The notes below the pieces were generated by a model. It saw nothing but the letters and a program-made list of their open reading frames with translations, was not told the DNA's origin and did no database searches. A stretch of DNA of 64,000 nt from Ulota crispa. Lineage: Eukaryota > Streptophyta > Bryopsida > Orthotrichales > Orthotrichaceae. The first letter of the stretch is position 1; each line of letters opens with the position of its first letter. Shown in pieces: positions 46,001 to 61,000 of the stretch. The DNA lies in the NCBI GenBank assembly GCA_963920765.1, contig OY987251.1, positions 12,093,219 to 12,157,218 of the forward strand, in the 5' to 3' direction. The translations under genes and the position numbers were made by a program.

Positions 46001-49000
46001 GCGTAGGCAAACAAACAAACAGTTTGTCTGATGTGAGAACCATGGTTAGTAGACTTTCTACAAATTTGCTTATGACAAAAAATTTGAAGTTTGTAAGTCA
46101 CCACAAGGAAACCTTGTACATCTTTACAAGGTGGATTGTTTTGCAAAACTCTAGGGTTTCATAAGTGTTACGCATGGTTTCCTGCGTAATTGGAGAATTT
46201 AAATTAACTTCATCCATTTTCGTGTAGTGGTTTATGTTAGGTAATACACTTCTCATCAAGCATTAGCAAAAGAAAATTTCTTCTTTGGACTTTGCTTGCT
46301 GCATCAGCCTTATTTTTTTCCTTGTAATTGCTCTCTTCATCAAGTATTATCCTGTACTTATAAACTCCAACTGTGTGGATCTACATATTCGTTAAATTCG
46401 GAAAAACGGAGGTACCATTTTGTACTCCACCTTAAACCCAAAAGTTACCTTAAACTCAAAAATTACCTTAAGCCCAAAAGTTACCTTAAACCAGATTCAA
46501 AGGTATCAGATTTAGTCTAAACCATTAAGATTTTTTCCCTCACAAATTCCTCCTCTTAGACGAGGGCACATGTATAAAAAAAACATTACAAGCTCAATAT
46601 TATGTGATCACCTATAGAAGTCCCAAAATGTACTCTTTTCCCAATTTAACGAATATGGTGTTGTAGATAACTTTGCTTTTTTTTTTATTGAGGTGAGAGT
46701 TTGGTTTTGTGCTTACGTCTGTGAGCTTGTTAAAGCGGACCATTTCTTGTACAAGCACGGAGTTCATGCTCTCCTCATAGCGGACAGGGTACTTGAATCT
46801 CGCCTGCTCCAAATCAAACGCCGGAGGGAGCCTTCCCACTTGATCCACCACCATCTCCATGATGATACTCTCTCGACTTCTTCCTCCTCCTGTTCTACTT
46901 TGAGCCTATACAATTTAAACACCAAATGCTATACTTCTGAGTTTCTTTTGCTTCATTAGAAGAGAAATGTGCTTGAAATGGACCTCAACTACACTCAACA
47001 CCATGTTAGGTAAATTGGGAAAAAAGGTGACTCAATTTGTATTTCACCTATATCTAAGAATGTCATTTAAAACTAGATTTGAAGGTATCAGATTTAGTTT
47101 GAGCCACTAAGTTTTTTTGCCACGCAAATTCCTACTCTTAGGTGAGGCACGTGTACAAAAAAAACACTGAGCTCAATCGTACATGATCACATACAACCTG
47201 CAAAAGTCCCAAAATGTACCCTTTTTCCCAAATTACCTAATATGGTGTTACTCTCTACATACTCCTGATATCATAAATAATAAGTGGATTACTGATAAAC
47301 AAGTTGATAATAAAGGAGTTGACATGATCATAATATGAGTTATTTTCATCATAATTATTATAAACATATTTTCTCGGAGTAAGGTAGCAACACCCATAAG
47401 CGGCACTATACCCATTGGCGTTGCCTACTCTTGCAATATGTGTTAATAACTAATAAATACAAAAAAAAGTTGGTTATGGGTATTATGGTGATGGCTATGG
47501 GTGACAAAGTGATGATTATAGGTGACAAAGTGATGGTTATAGGTGACTTGCACAACGGTTTTGAGTGCCTTATTGTGTTGTTTTTAGCATCTCCTATACA
47601 CTACTATGCAATTTCAGTGATTTTGGACATTGAAAAATTTTTGTGAGCAAATGCTTGTAATTGAAACTTTGAAATTGATGCTAGTATTTTTAGTTTCCTC
47701 TTCCTACCTTACAATACTTTTTTTCAAAATTCCTCAATTGATTTTCCTACTCCAAAACCCTTAGTTTCACGCTTATGGGTGTTGCTACCTTATGTTTTGT
47801 CTGTTTTTTAAGATATTTTGATCTAGTTACAAGCCTAAAGTACATTCAGAGAGAAGAATGAACCTCTTAAATCAAGTTTAAGTATTTTTAGTTGCTACTT
47901 GTTATAAATCTTATAGTTATCAAACTATAAAGATTTCCCCACAAATTTTGTCAAAATGAGTAGCCTTAACCAAATTTTTTGAAGCCATCCTAGGAAGTCA
48001 AAGACAAAAATAATGTAGACATACTTGTCTTCTCATTCTTATCACCATGATCATCAAAAGAATTCAGCCAATTCTACAAGATGTTGAGCCACTATGCCAT
48101 ATTTTAAGACTCTTAAAAGGACATTTGTGTTCCAATATGCACCCTATTTGGAAGAGTAATGTGCTCCAAGTGTCAATTTTACACTAGGATTTCAACCATG
48201 TTGGCGTTAAAATTCTCGTGAACGGCCCGTGTGGGGGAAGATTTTGCATTGCTTGTGCTCACAAGTGTCGCCCTGGGGCTTATCTAGTGACCTCTTGTAG
48301 TGCTGCAAAATCTTCCCTCCTTGCCATGTTCTTAATACACAAACCAAAGCGTCTCATGCCATGTTGGAAAAAAGGAGACCATGGTTGTCACATTGAACCA
48401 ACCCTAAACCGTCCCTTTGTCCTATCTAGTGCAAATCAAGGTGCAAACATAGGTGGGGATTTTTTTTTTTTTTTTGTTAAGTTGGGGCACAAATCCAACC
48501 TTGTATTTGCCCCATAATGCCCGCATCCTAATTCTAGTATGGATAGCCATGTTGCTTGATCTAGACTAGGGTTGTCAAAATTAACGTGCCTTGGGCTTTT
48601 CACGTCTAGATGTCATGACGCGTCCGTCATGACAAGTCCGTCATGACAAGTCTGTCATGACAAGTCCTGATGCATCAAGATCCGTCCGCAATGCTGATAG
48701 TCAGTTTAGGTTGTGGTGCTAGTTTGTTTAGGCCATGGATGAAGTCCATCGACTAAACGGCAACTCCATGAGTCCATTGATTGGACGGCACCTTAGTGAG
48801 TCTGTCGATTGGGCGCACAATCCATCCACCCATACCGTCAACTCAAACCGTTGACCCGGGCTGTCCATTGAGGTATTATGTCCATAAAAACTGTCCATCG
48901 CGGACGACGCAACGTCTGTCTAGTGGCTGTTCTCATCCACTATTGTTTTGTTGACGGATACCATCATGCCAAGGGTGAATCCTGACCTCTGAACAAACAT

Positions 49001-52000
49001 ACAGACTTTCGAATGTGACATGACAACAACCCTAATCCAAACTCTCTGTCCATCTTGTCCTTTGACCTAAACTTGCCCCAAAGTAGCAACCATGAACAAG
49101 AGGGTGTGGATAGCCACATTTCTTGATCCGAACAAAGTAGCAACCATGAAGGAGAGGAGGTAGTAGTATGGCAGACCTGAGTGCATCGAATGGAACTGAG
49201 GAGCAGGTCCACTTCTTGTTGATCCTTGGTGATGTCTGCATTCTCGTGCAAGCCAAAGACTTCGGGAGTGGCGAGCAGGGGAAACTTTTTCACGTGCTCA
49301 ATGTACTCCTCCCACAGGCAGTCTTCAGGGACACCGTAGATGCCAGAGGGCGAGAGCTTGTACTCAATGTCCGTCAAAATCTCTGGCTTGTAGATCACTG
49401 CCAAGATGCTGATCAGCGTCCTTCGGTCGTGCGAGTCCGTCACCCTTCCTCCGTAGTTACACTCTCCTGTCACATAATTCAACGCCTACACCACAACTCC
49501 AATACACATTCTACTCAACTGCAAATTGAGACACTAACTGACATATTTAAGTACTATTTAAGGACTATTCATTCAATTATGGACTTTTTATGTTCAACAC
49601 CATATTAGGTAAATTGGGAGAAAGAGTATATTTTGGGACTTCTGAAGGTTTAAGGTGATCACCTTAGATCAAGTTCCAATGTTTTTTTGGTACACATGCT
49701 CTCACTTGATAGGAGGAATTTGTGAGGGAAAAAATCTTAGTGACTCAAACTATATTTGATGCCTTCAAATCTGGTTTAAGGTAAATTTTTGGGTTTAAGG
49801 TGGAGTACAAAATGGTACCTCCGTTTTTCCCAATTTACCTAATATGGTGTTGTTCATGAATAATTGAAAATCTCTTCATGTTTAATTGAATGCGCTGCTT
49901 AATGTTTTGCATGTGTTTTTCAATTGGATAAATCTTCATGTGATTTGCAAAACACTCTTGTTGTTTTGCAAGTATTGTTCTATGTGTTGCAAACCAAAAC
50001 AACTTTTGGATTGGTACAAATGGACTTTGGATAATCTACTTAGTACATATAAATGTTACATTCACATTTTGAGACTATTGACGATCAAGATGAAGTTGAA
50101 TGGAAATCCTTAAGGTAGGAGCACCTATAAGCATCAAACTAAGGGTTTTGAACATGATGACTATTAATGAACATCTGGCAAATTATAAGATCTTGTTAGC
50201 AACAAAAAAATAATAATGAGTTTGCACTTTTGAATGTATTATTTGGATATTGTGAGAATAAGTTGTGAGTTTTTAAAGAGTAAATTGCCATTACACTCAT
50301 AACCGACACTAAGATTTCATGTTCACATGTTGTACATCCTTGTAATTACATTTGTTTATTTCTACATATTTTCCAAGATTTTAGAAGTGACAGTTATGGG
50401 GACACCAACGCTTATGGGTGTTCCTACCTTATATTGGTTTTGGAGAGAGCATTGGGTATGGTTTCTGGTGAATGAGTGAATTAGTAAGCTAAAATTTCCA
50501 TAAAATTGAAACGAAAAAACGCAAGCAACGCTAATACTGGGTTTGACATCAAGTTGTTGTGGAGCTGAACTTTGTATTTAAGATTTGAAATTTTCCAAAA
50601 TATTATTAAATATGGTGATTATACACCAATCAAACAAATATCCCATAAGTGGGTAAGCAACAGTGATACCTGCTTTTGCTAATACAGTATAACTTTTGTT
50701 ATCATGTTCGTACACGCAACGTGAGACATATATACCAAATCTTTTCATGGTTATATTAGAATTTAGTGGTGACTCTAGCCTCTAAATATTGATGCATTTT
50801 AAGAGTGCACCCCTACATATTCTGTACATCATGGAGGATGTAAATAAGTTCAAACGAGTCCTTGTAATTTAAATTCTTTTTTGACAAAACGGCTTGAAAG
50901 ATGGAATTAAGCATTGTTATTGCCCTTTTGAGGGTAAATGTCTCACTTGATATGTAACAATTGGGACATAATTGCTGATTTTAAAAGATAGCAAAACAGG
51001 CGTACCTTCCAAGGTACAACTTCAGGCCATTCGATGAGAAAGGATTGCAATTGCCTCATACTGATTTTCAAGTCAGGATCGCTAAATTGGTAAGGAATGT
51101 TCCATCCAAGAGGGCCAAACTTCACTCGCTCTTGAACAGCCGCATGGAAAAAGCAAAGACCAAACAACATTTTCCGCCACGTTGGGGCTTTGTCACCTTG
51201 GATCTCATAGAAAAACTTGGGATCGTTGATGGGGTAGCTTGAATAGCTCTAATCATTATAACAACCAAAACCACGTCAATTAGTACAAACATCGGGAAAA
51301 ATCATTGAAAAATAACTATCTAAATGTTTTGGAGGAGGGGTGTGAACATCTACCAATTAGGTAGATTCAAGTGATCATAAACCATGATGAACAATAAGAA
51401 GATTTTCTTGTGAATTCGATCATACTCATCTTGCCTCCCTTGAAATCAAGCTCTTCCCAGTTCTTTTCAAAAACGCTTGAGACAACTCTTTTTTTTTATA
51501 CCAAATTTGTAAACTAGAAATACTGTTAATCCAGTGTTAGCATCTTTTCAAACAAATCATTCTGTTGTTCATGAAACCTTGATGCTATTCATTATTTTGA
51601 TAGCGGCAACAAAACACCAGAAATACAGGGCATGGCGATATCTATATGAGAATCTTCTTATTTTTTTGTGTTATAATGTCCTTCAACTAATGATGATTTA
51701 ACATGTGAAAAGATGTACACTAATAACAATGCTCTCTTAAAGCTGACATATAAATCTAACCTTTTTATAGGTCACTAACATTGGACCATGCAAAAAATGG
51801 AATTTGTTGTTTATATGAAGTAAAAATATCATTCTTTTATATCAAATGGATGGTTTCCATATAGACATGATTACTGACCAAATTATAATGCATTTTTTAT
51901 ACGTCTCAAATTGTGACCAGCCTTTCTTGAACTTACAAAAACATCAATTACAGTGCTTTTATTTGTTACATTACATTTTCATGAAACCAACGTTTGTGTA

Positions 52001-55000
52001 CACAAAAAAATACAGCAGTACGCCATATTTGTCTCATTCTACACAATGAAGGCAAATTAGGTAGCAACACCCATAACCATCAATGTACCCATAATCATTA
52101 CCACTAAAATTTTGGAAAATTTGGGGAAGTAAATAGATATAATTACAAGGATGTACAACATGTAAACATGAAATCTCAATGTTGGTATTAGGTGCAATTG
52201 CACTTGGCTTTTAAAAATTCACATCTTATTCTCGCAGTATCCAAATAATATATTCAAAAGTACAAACTCATTTTTTTTCTCTTGCTAACAAGATCCTATA
52301 ATTTGCTAGATGTTTAATAATAGTCATCATGTTCATAACTCTTAATTTGACGGTTATGGATGCTACTACCTATGTAGGGCCATGGCAGTTGTAAATATTT
52401 TGATGGTATGCACATATTCACTTGGGGCCAAAATTTTCAACCATAACCTGGTCCCTCTGAATAAGTTTCTCTTTGGTCAATTTGTAGGAGCTATAGATTG
52501 GAAACAAAATTCTAACTTCTCCTTGCCTTATGACATGATTTTTAGTTTTGAAATTTGGACAATCCCAAAGTAGTAAAACATGGCATAAGGTAGTATGCTC
52601 TAATTGCAACCCTCTCAAATAAAGTGCCCTTTAGGTAGCTTAGGAATGGATATGAAGTGGTCCTTGAATGGGTCCATTCAAGTCATAAGAGAAAAGGTGT
52701 ATTCTATTACAAGAGCCTATCATACTCCTTTGTTTCACTCATCTCTTCACAAGTTGCAAGAGGACAATTTATGGGAGACCTAGAGTCACAAAGAGGTTTC
52801 TACTACAAAAGATTTGAAAAATCACCAACTCTTCAATAATGCTTCAAAAAGTATGAAAAAATTATGTTAAATTTAACATTCATATCTTTTGTTTACAAAT
52901 TAAACAAAAAATCTTCTTGTTTTAAAAATCCCATGAAAAAGCAAACCAGCTCTTGACCCCTAAGCGTCTAGGGGACTCATTGTGGATACACGAAGTTCCA
53001 TATATTTGTAGGGACAAAAAACGTCCTCTTAGACGTCTAGGGATTAAAGTGACGGTTTTAGAGCATACTACCTTAATAAGTACAACCCTGCTCAAGAAAG
53101 AACAATTTTTTTTTGCCATTCCCATGACTTTAACCGAGACTTTGACATATGGGTTTTGAGTGAGAACAAGGTGTGTGAGAATCTCACTTGAATCATGTTG
53201 GCTCGCAATCCTTTGGGGGATTCGTTGGTCATTTTCACTCCATTTTGGAGAATGGCCACTGGAAACTGGTCGGAGGGGTAGCTGGTGAGCCAGAGCCGGA
53301 ACATGACGTTGGTTGTGTCAGCGGTGAGGTCCTCACAGATCTTCTCCAATGAAGGCATCCACGAGGGCGCCAGGTGGCAATTTTGCAGCACTATCCACTC
53401 TCCACTTCTTGTTCCGTTGGCAATCAGTTCTGCTGCCTTGGGACCTTGTCCTTGGCCCAGAGAAATTGTCACCACCTGCAGCACAAGCCAAAAACAAATA
53501 AGGTAGGAGGCTCAAGAACCGAGCATCTAAGGGAAAGAAGGCTTATGGGAGTTTAGTGGGGCAGCTTTGCACTTTCAAAGTATTTTTAGTGGGAAGGAAA
53601 AGAGGCAATAGTTGTAATATCATTTGAATTAAAATTTTTCAAATCTATATGAATTAGCTATAATTCAGGGAAGCAAACTGTACATAGGTATCTAGTACTG
53701 TACATAGACCGTGCCTGTCAATGTTTGCAAATAGCTTGTAAACGCAGCACAGTAATCTGGAAAGCACTTTTCTGGAATGTGATACTGGACAAGTGGGGTA
53801 TTTAAATCGTGCAAGTGGTTGGGTACTCAGGGCTTGGCTTTTGGGAAGGGTCCTCTTGAAAGCGGTGACAATAAATCCCAATGTGGTATGGTTAAGTCCT
53901 GAAATGGACCTCTTGTATGAGTTAATCTCTATTCTAAACACTATTAACACCCTAACCCAGCTTACTGACATCCACTATCAAGCAACTAAGTCCCTTAACC
54001 GCACAAACTGAGGGGTAGTTTCTTAATAAAGAATTTCTGATCGGGTTAAAAGCCCTAATGCGCAGTATCAATCACCCCTATATGCACGGTCCCAAATGCC
54101 TGCGCGGTTCTTGAGCCTCCTACCTTTATCATCCTACTAAACTCACAGTGATATACACCAAATAGTGCATTTAGATTGCCCCATACTAATTTCTTGACAT
54201 TCCACACTATTTAAATACTTACTGCTGCTACAATAATTTTCAGCAATACATATTGTAATAAATCATTTTTAAAAGACTTGGCAAGTACTACAAAGTTGTA
54301 AAAAGACAAACTAGCAATACCCAAGTTGTAAATCAAGTGAAATCTAAATATGTAAAGAGTTGCATGCACTTCCAAATGGGCAAGTGGTGGGTTATGAGGT
54401 AACTTTCCAAGGTAAGGCAACCTAATTGTTGAGGCAACCTGAATGCACTCTATTTGTTGTACACAAATAGTGCATTTAGGTTGCCCCATACTAATTTCTT
54501 GAAATTTCACACTATTTAACGTACTGTTGCTACAGTAAATCTCAGCAATAATGATTGTGACAAGCAAATTTTGAAAGTCTTGACAATAACAATACAACTC
54601 TAGAAAGACAAATTAGCTGTGTTTATGTCATAAACCATGTAAAATCCTAATATTTAAAGAGTTACATAAGCATCCAAATGGTCAAGCCATGAGTCATGAG
54701 GTGACTTTCCATGTAAGGCAACCTAATTGTTAAAGCAACCTAAATGCACTATTTGGTGTACACCAAATTGTGCATTTAGGTTGCCCAAGACTACTTTCTC
54801 AGCATTTCACATTATTTAAATATTTACTAAGATTATAGTAACTTTTGTTATTATTTATTGTGAAAAATTATAGAGGAAGCAAGCAAAGATTGGATGCAAT
54901 AACAAGTGCTAAAGACAAGGAACAAGGAGATTATAAATTTTCACAAAATTAGGAATTACTATAGCATAAAGAGAGTTGTATATCCCTCCAAGTAGCCAAG

Positions 55001-58000
55001 GGTGAGTTGTGAGGTAACTGCGCCACAATAAGGCAACCTAAATGCACTATTTGGTATATGTAAAATCACATCTCCAATCTTATTTTGTGATATTATAAAG
55101 AACCAAGAGATAGCTATTGAAGTTGAGGTGATATTAGAGAGGGTGCACAGAGTGATGTGAAAGATGTTGTGATTTATTACTTCTCTTTGCTTCACACTTC
55201 ATTGCTTTTCAAAATTTGGTGATTTTGGGGAGCTTTGGACTTTCATGATTTCACATCTCTATTGCTATTACCAAACAACTTGGAACATTTGTTACATCAA
55301 AGCAATTTTAGATTTCACAACCATTCAAGTGTTCAAGGAATTTTTGAAATTTGCAAGTTTGATTTATGGGTGAATGCGTAGCATAGCAAGCATTGCTAAT
55401 AAGTACATAAAATGAGAAAGAAGAAATTTAGAGTTTTTACAAGTAGTGTGCTTCATTAATGTCAATTGTGAATTGTGACATAAAAATAGTCTAGGACACA
55501 TCCTAGTGCAAGACAACATAAAATAACAAAGATCTAACAATCTTATGAGTTGTTTGTAGCGCCTCTTGATAAGTTGAAACTCTATGTAACTATAAGCAAG
55601 GTCTTAGGAATAAAAGTTACAAAATTAGATTGGTGCTAACATTTGTCAAAAAAGAGTTACTGGCATTCAAAGTTGACAAGTACTTAACATTTCTGACCAA
55701 ATTTTATGTTGGTTAATGGTGTCTTGCATTGTAGGAATTAAAAAACCTAAGGCTTATACAAGTTTCATTGTCTTATCACACACGTTATTCCAAAACTTGT
55801 GCCCAAAAAAACTAATAATGCTAACTCTCACTAGATTGAGAAATGCATGAATTTGCAAGGAGTACATATAAAATTATGTGTTTCATGTATGTAAATTTAG
55901 TATTTATTGCAAGCTACAATGTTTAAATATTGTCTCAAATAATGTTTTTGTCATTGTAATTTAGATAAAGCCTTTTAAACCCACTAGGAACTTCACGGAT
56001 GTATGTTGAAGAAGTTATGACACGCTATGGAATATGACACGCTATGACAAATGTGTTGCCAAGTTGCTCCTCACGGTGTAGCAAAATGGCTATGACCAAA
56101 ATCCTACTTAATAAATATGGGCGGAAGGTATGCTGCCCTTTCACACTAATTTTGTTTAATTAATACGGAGTATGAGTTTCACCCAAATTAGAATGAGGGG
56201 GTCTTGTAATGCTCAAGCACTTGCATTTATTCATAAAACTTGTGTGAAAAGCCCATAGAAAAAATAAAAAGTACCAATTTCTTGAAAGTTTCCGATTTGA
56301 TAAGTGTTTAGCATATTGAAAAATGGGATTTTAAATTTGCATGAGGCAAGAGGCGCTAAAAAAATTTGGACTCTTGAAATTGTTCCTACAAAAAGTCTTG
56401 AATCAGTTACCATCCCATGTAGTACCAAAATGGTCCATTCACAAATAGAAGGTATAATGGAGTATCTTCATGAGCGGTTTTAGATGATGAGCCAATGGAA
56501 GTAGGAAGTATAGTATTTGTTCCAAACTCTCCCTTTGTTTATCAAGTTCAGTGCACTTTGATAAATTTATTATCCAACCACAAGTTTATACAGTTATACC
56601 GTAATATCAACATATGTTAGAAAAGACTTGAAAAAGTGGACTCATTACAATACCTTATGGTTCATATTGCAAATGCTTTAATAGCACTTATAAGGGTATG
56701 TGCACACTTGATATTAGGAGGGGTATATATGGTATGAATGTAATCTAAAAGTGTGTCAATATGCATCTAATTCTCCTACACTAATACCTCTCTTAACACC
56801 AAGTGGACCAAACACTCAATGATTCTTGGCTCCACTTATTAATCGTAAGTGTGGCCAAATGTCTACAAACTTTGAAAAATTATAAATTATTCCACAAAAA
56901 TCCAAAAAACACAAAACAACTTGGGTCAGATGCAAATTCCATTTTTCTTAAATTAAGGAATATTTAGTGAAAGGCATAGTTACCTCATGGGCATCCGCTT
57001 CGGCGTATTTGAGAAGAGCTGCCATTGGATCAGACCCCGGAGAGAGCATGAAAATGAGGGGGATGAGGGGACTGGAGTCTCCAAATGCACCCGCCAAGTT
57101 GAAGCCAGGTGGCTCTATGTAGCGTTGGCCCATGGAGGCAAGCAGGTAACTATTGACCGACCCCACCAGTTTGTCCGGTCGCAACACTCGGATGACAAGC
57201 AGCTTCTGGAATGTACTCATCCTTTCAGGCCAATTCTCCGGCATGAGCTCATTGTAGGGCTCCTGGCAGTTGTAAAAAGGCTGCCAACCTGCTGCATTTT
57301 TGGAGAAGGAATCTGACAATCCCTGCCATCAGTACAACCATTGTTCAAAGTCTCAATTCCAAGCCTATACCTATCCTTAACCCTTAAAGGACCATAGGGC
57401 ATAGTATATACACTATCGTATAATCAGTATTTGTTACCAATAAGAAGTTTTGATTTGGGATCTCAAGTAGCTCACTAGAACCGCTTTTATCTATTCTTCA
57501 ACTTCTTTGTTGATCTCAAATGTAATAGAGGTGTGGATCCATTCCAAATACAAGAAAAATACCCCATATTGTACTGGTCGCAACGGCACGCTTAATCCTT
57601 TAGGGGTTAAAGTCAAAATACTAAGAAAACAAACCCTAAACCTCTTCTTAGCCCTATATATTTATCTTCACACAAGCTCAACAAATCTTACCGAAAAAAA
57701 CATTTTCAATATCTTGTCGTAAAGGATAAAAAAAACTTTGACCTGAAGCCGTAAGACTGTAGGCATCTGTTTGGTGGACAATGAGATTTTTGAGATGTAT
57801 ACACTAGGATTTGTATGAAATGGATGAAGTACATCCAATAATGCTCTCTTTAAGTTTGTGCCTAGTTCGATTATTGAATGCTTTATGATTTTTGTGCAAG
57901 ACTCTAAACCAATTCATGTAAAGATGAAAAATAGAAAACTTGCTAAACTGAATGACAATCTTATGATTTGAATTTTTTAAGTCATAGTTCATTTTGCTTC

Positions 58001-61000
58001 AAAAGCTCCAAGCCTACATGTTGTATCCTTGGAATTCTTCGGGGTTACAATGAATGGGAAAGAAGAGTCTAGTGGTTACTAGCTAGTCACATGAGGAGAA
58101 ATACAAAGTGCTACCTTTTGATGCTTCTTCATGGACGTTGTCAATCAACTCGTCTATCCAATTACAGCTTAATCTTTAAAGGACCATTGTCCCTTTTGGG
58201 GACAAATGGGATTTTGGGCATGTACCTACAGCTAAACTACTTTGTGTGATTTTTTGAAACTTTTTTAGAAGATGAAGAATTCAAAGATCAGCAAGGGTAT
58301 CTAATTTTTTCTTCATTATGTCATTTGTTGAAGAAGTTGTGTATGAATTGTAAAGCAAGGGAGGGCAGCAACCCAAAAACTTCTTTAAAAATTTCATATT
58401 TAAAAAAATCAAAATCAAAAATCGGTTCTTTAGATTTGCATGTATTTGGGAAGTTTTGAACCATTTGAGTTTTAATTGATGAGATGAAAGTAATGAGAAG
58501 TTTTAGTTTGTGGGTAGGTGTGGGACTCCCAAACCTCCATTTCTTTTGCCCCTTGTAAAATTTGGTGCTTTCCTTTTTTAAGCTCTTTGTGTGTTTGTTT
58601 TTTGACTTTTCCAAGTTGTAGTAGATTAAAATTCCTTGGTTTTCAACATTTGGATCAAAGTAATTCAAATTTCTCAATTTTACATAAATCCTCCAATTTT
58701 TCCTAGTACAAATGCAAATTTTCATGGCCTTATTGCATTGCAAGATTTTACAAAGTATGATTCACACCTCCAATTCATTTGAAAATTCTCTTACACTTAC
58801 CTAACTTGGTTGTATACATGGAAAAAATAAACCTCAACTTTGCATAGAGCAACTTTTTTGATATAGGAGAGGTCAAAGGCTTTTGAAATTTTTGGGTAGC
58901 AAGGAAAAAAACAATTTTTTTTCACTTCAAATGTCAATATCTCACTCCTCTACATCTAAAATGAGTCGATTTTTTTCCCACAAGTACCTCCCATAGTCTA
59001 GGACAAAATCTCATAGTTGAATTTCCAAGAAATTTATTTTTCCTGCATTTCTACTCATTCCCCCAAAAGTGGTAGTTTTTAGTGATTTTCACAAAGAAAA
59101 GGGCTTGGTCCTTTAGGGGTTAACTCCTTAAGCACCAACAATGTAGTTCTTGAAATAGTGATCCTTTGTGTACACCTTTCCCTTTTTTTCATTCCTCTAC
59201 TAAAAAAAATTGGACTACTAGACTTTTTGTAAGGAGTCAACCATCAAAAAATGCATAAGTGGCCAAAAGTGGTCAATCTACATGAGAAAAAGTTGCTAAT
59301 GAACAAGCTGAATACAAAGCAATATACACCAACAAAAAGAGAAAGAAACAACATTATACAATAGTGCCTCCCTAAGATGAACCTTTATAAGGAAAAACAT
59401 TTGGCTAAGATGAAGTAGATGGTTGTCCCTGGTGGTTGGGGAATTACAAAAACTTGTTTAATTACAATGAATGTTTTCCTTACATGAAAGGAATATGCTG
59501 TCTAGATACCTTCATTGTATCTAGGCACTACTGTAAAACGTTGTGAAAGTAAAGGGAATTTGAATAGAGGTTTTTCATTCTCAACAAAATTGAAAAGGTG
59601 TCAGAGCATTGGGACATGGAAATGTAACCTTAAATGCTGGAAACCGGGAGAGCCAGACCATTTCATTCCAGAGCCTATCTGCGAGCCAGTTGGAAGTGTT
59701 GGGCTCGGGGACTTTGGCAGTGGACGAAGGGCCTGCCAGAAAGAAGTTCCACTCCTCCGGATCCATGAGGCCCTCCCTTGTCAAGTTGGTTGCGTTCAGC
59801 AGCAACGACAACAGCATCTTGTCTTTCTCGAACAGGCTTCGTGCAACATTGCAATACAAGAGATACTGGAAAAAGTCATTCAAAATGGAGATTCGCTTTG
59901 GCAAGTCTTTAGACTTCTCGGACTTCACCATGGCTGAATTGAACAATGTCAGATACCTGCACAAACCAAAATTCACTAACTTTTTATTAATCTGTTTATT
60001 GAATACTAGTACAGTGGTGCTTGGATAAGGTTAACACTTTGGATTAGGAAAAAGTGTTGAGTTTGTCCAAGCATTGATCATAAACAAGCACTCTTTTTGT
60101 ATTATTTTTCCTAATTCTAGTGATTGCAACTTTGGAAGTGTTTTCTTACCTTTTTTTTTGGTACACTATCCAAATGCCTTTCTAACTAACAAGTCAAAAT
60201 GGGCATTGATGAAAAGAAAATGTTGACCATATGCAAGCACTTGACCTTAACCAAGCTCATAATACATGCTTTGTGCAAAAGGAGAGTGATCTTATCCAAA
60301 TATTGTTGTTACAAAGGTTGACATTAACCAAGCACCATTATATATGGGCACATTAACACAATATTTGTTAATTTTGGGAAAAACACTTTCCCAAAATGGA
60401 TGTTCCGGATACTAAATTTTGCATTTGAGAGAATATTTTGGTAACTTAAAGTGAGTTCTTTGATAATTCCTTCAAGATATTTCATCATTGATGTACATGC
60501 ATTCTGGAAGAAATCATCATAAATTTCACTTAGAATCACCTAAAAACTCTTAAAAATGAAAAATTCAAAAGTCCCAAAATTCTGGTTTTTTTCCAAAATA
60601 TCAAATATTGGGTTACATGCTTTGCGCAAGTTGGATGTGCTTGGATAATGCAAACATTCAACTATATAAAAATCAAAATATCTCACAATTGGTTGGATGC
60701 CGCGTTGTTACGTTGGGCAAGTTGAGGTTGTTGGACAATATGGACAAGCGGACAAATTGGACTAGATGGGCAATATGGACAAGCGGACAAATTGGACTGG
60801 ATGGGCAGACACGTGTTAGGGCATTTTTAGGGTTTTTGACCTAAAAATGGAAGAACCAAATTATATATTTTCATTTTTATTACGTGATATGGCTTTGAAT
60901 CCACACTTTCACTTCATGTTGGCAACAATGAGTGTCTCTAGCATGCACAAAGTAAGTTTTTGTTATCATTTTGCACCATTTTTTAAAGTCAACTATGAGT

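Noticed and set aside
48611..48670. CRISPR-like array
   Set aside because: A 14-bp tandem repeat without spacers in a eukaryotic intron.
53092..53187. Extension of the dynein exon past 53188
   Set aside because: A GTGAGA donor at 53182-53187 and in-phase joining to 51006-51248 explain the boundary; the extra residues do not fit the family.
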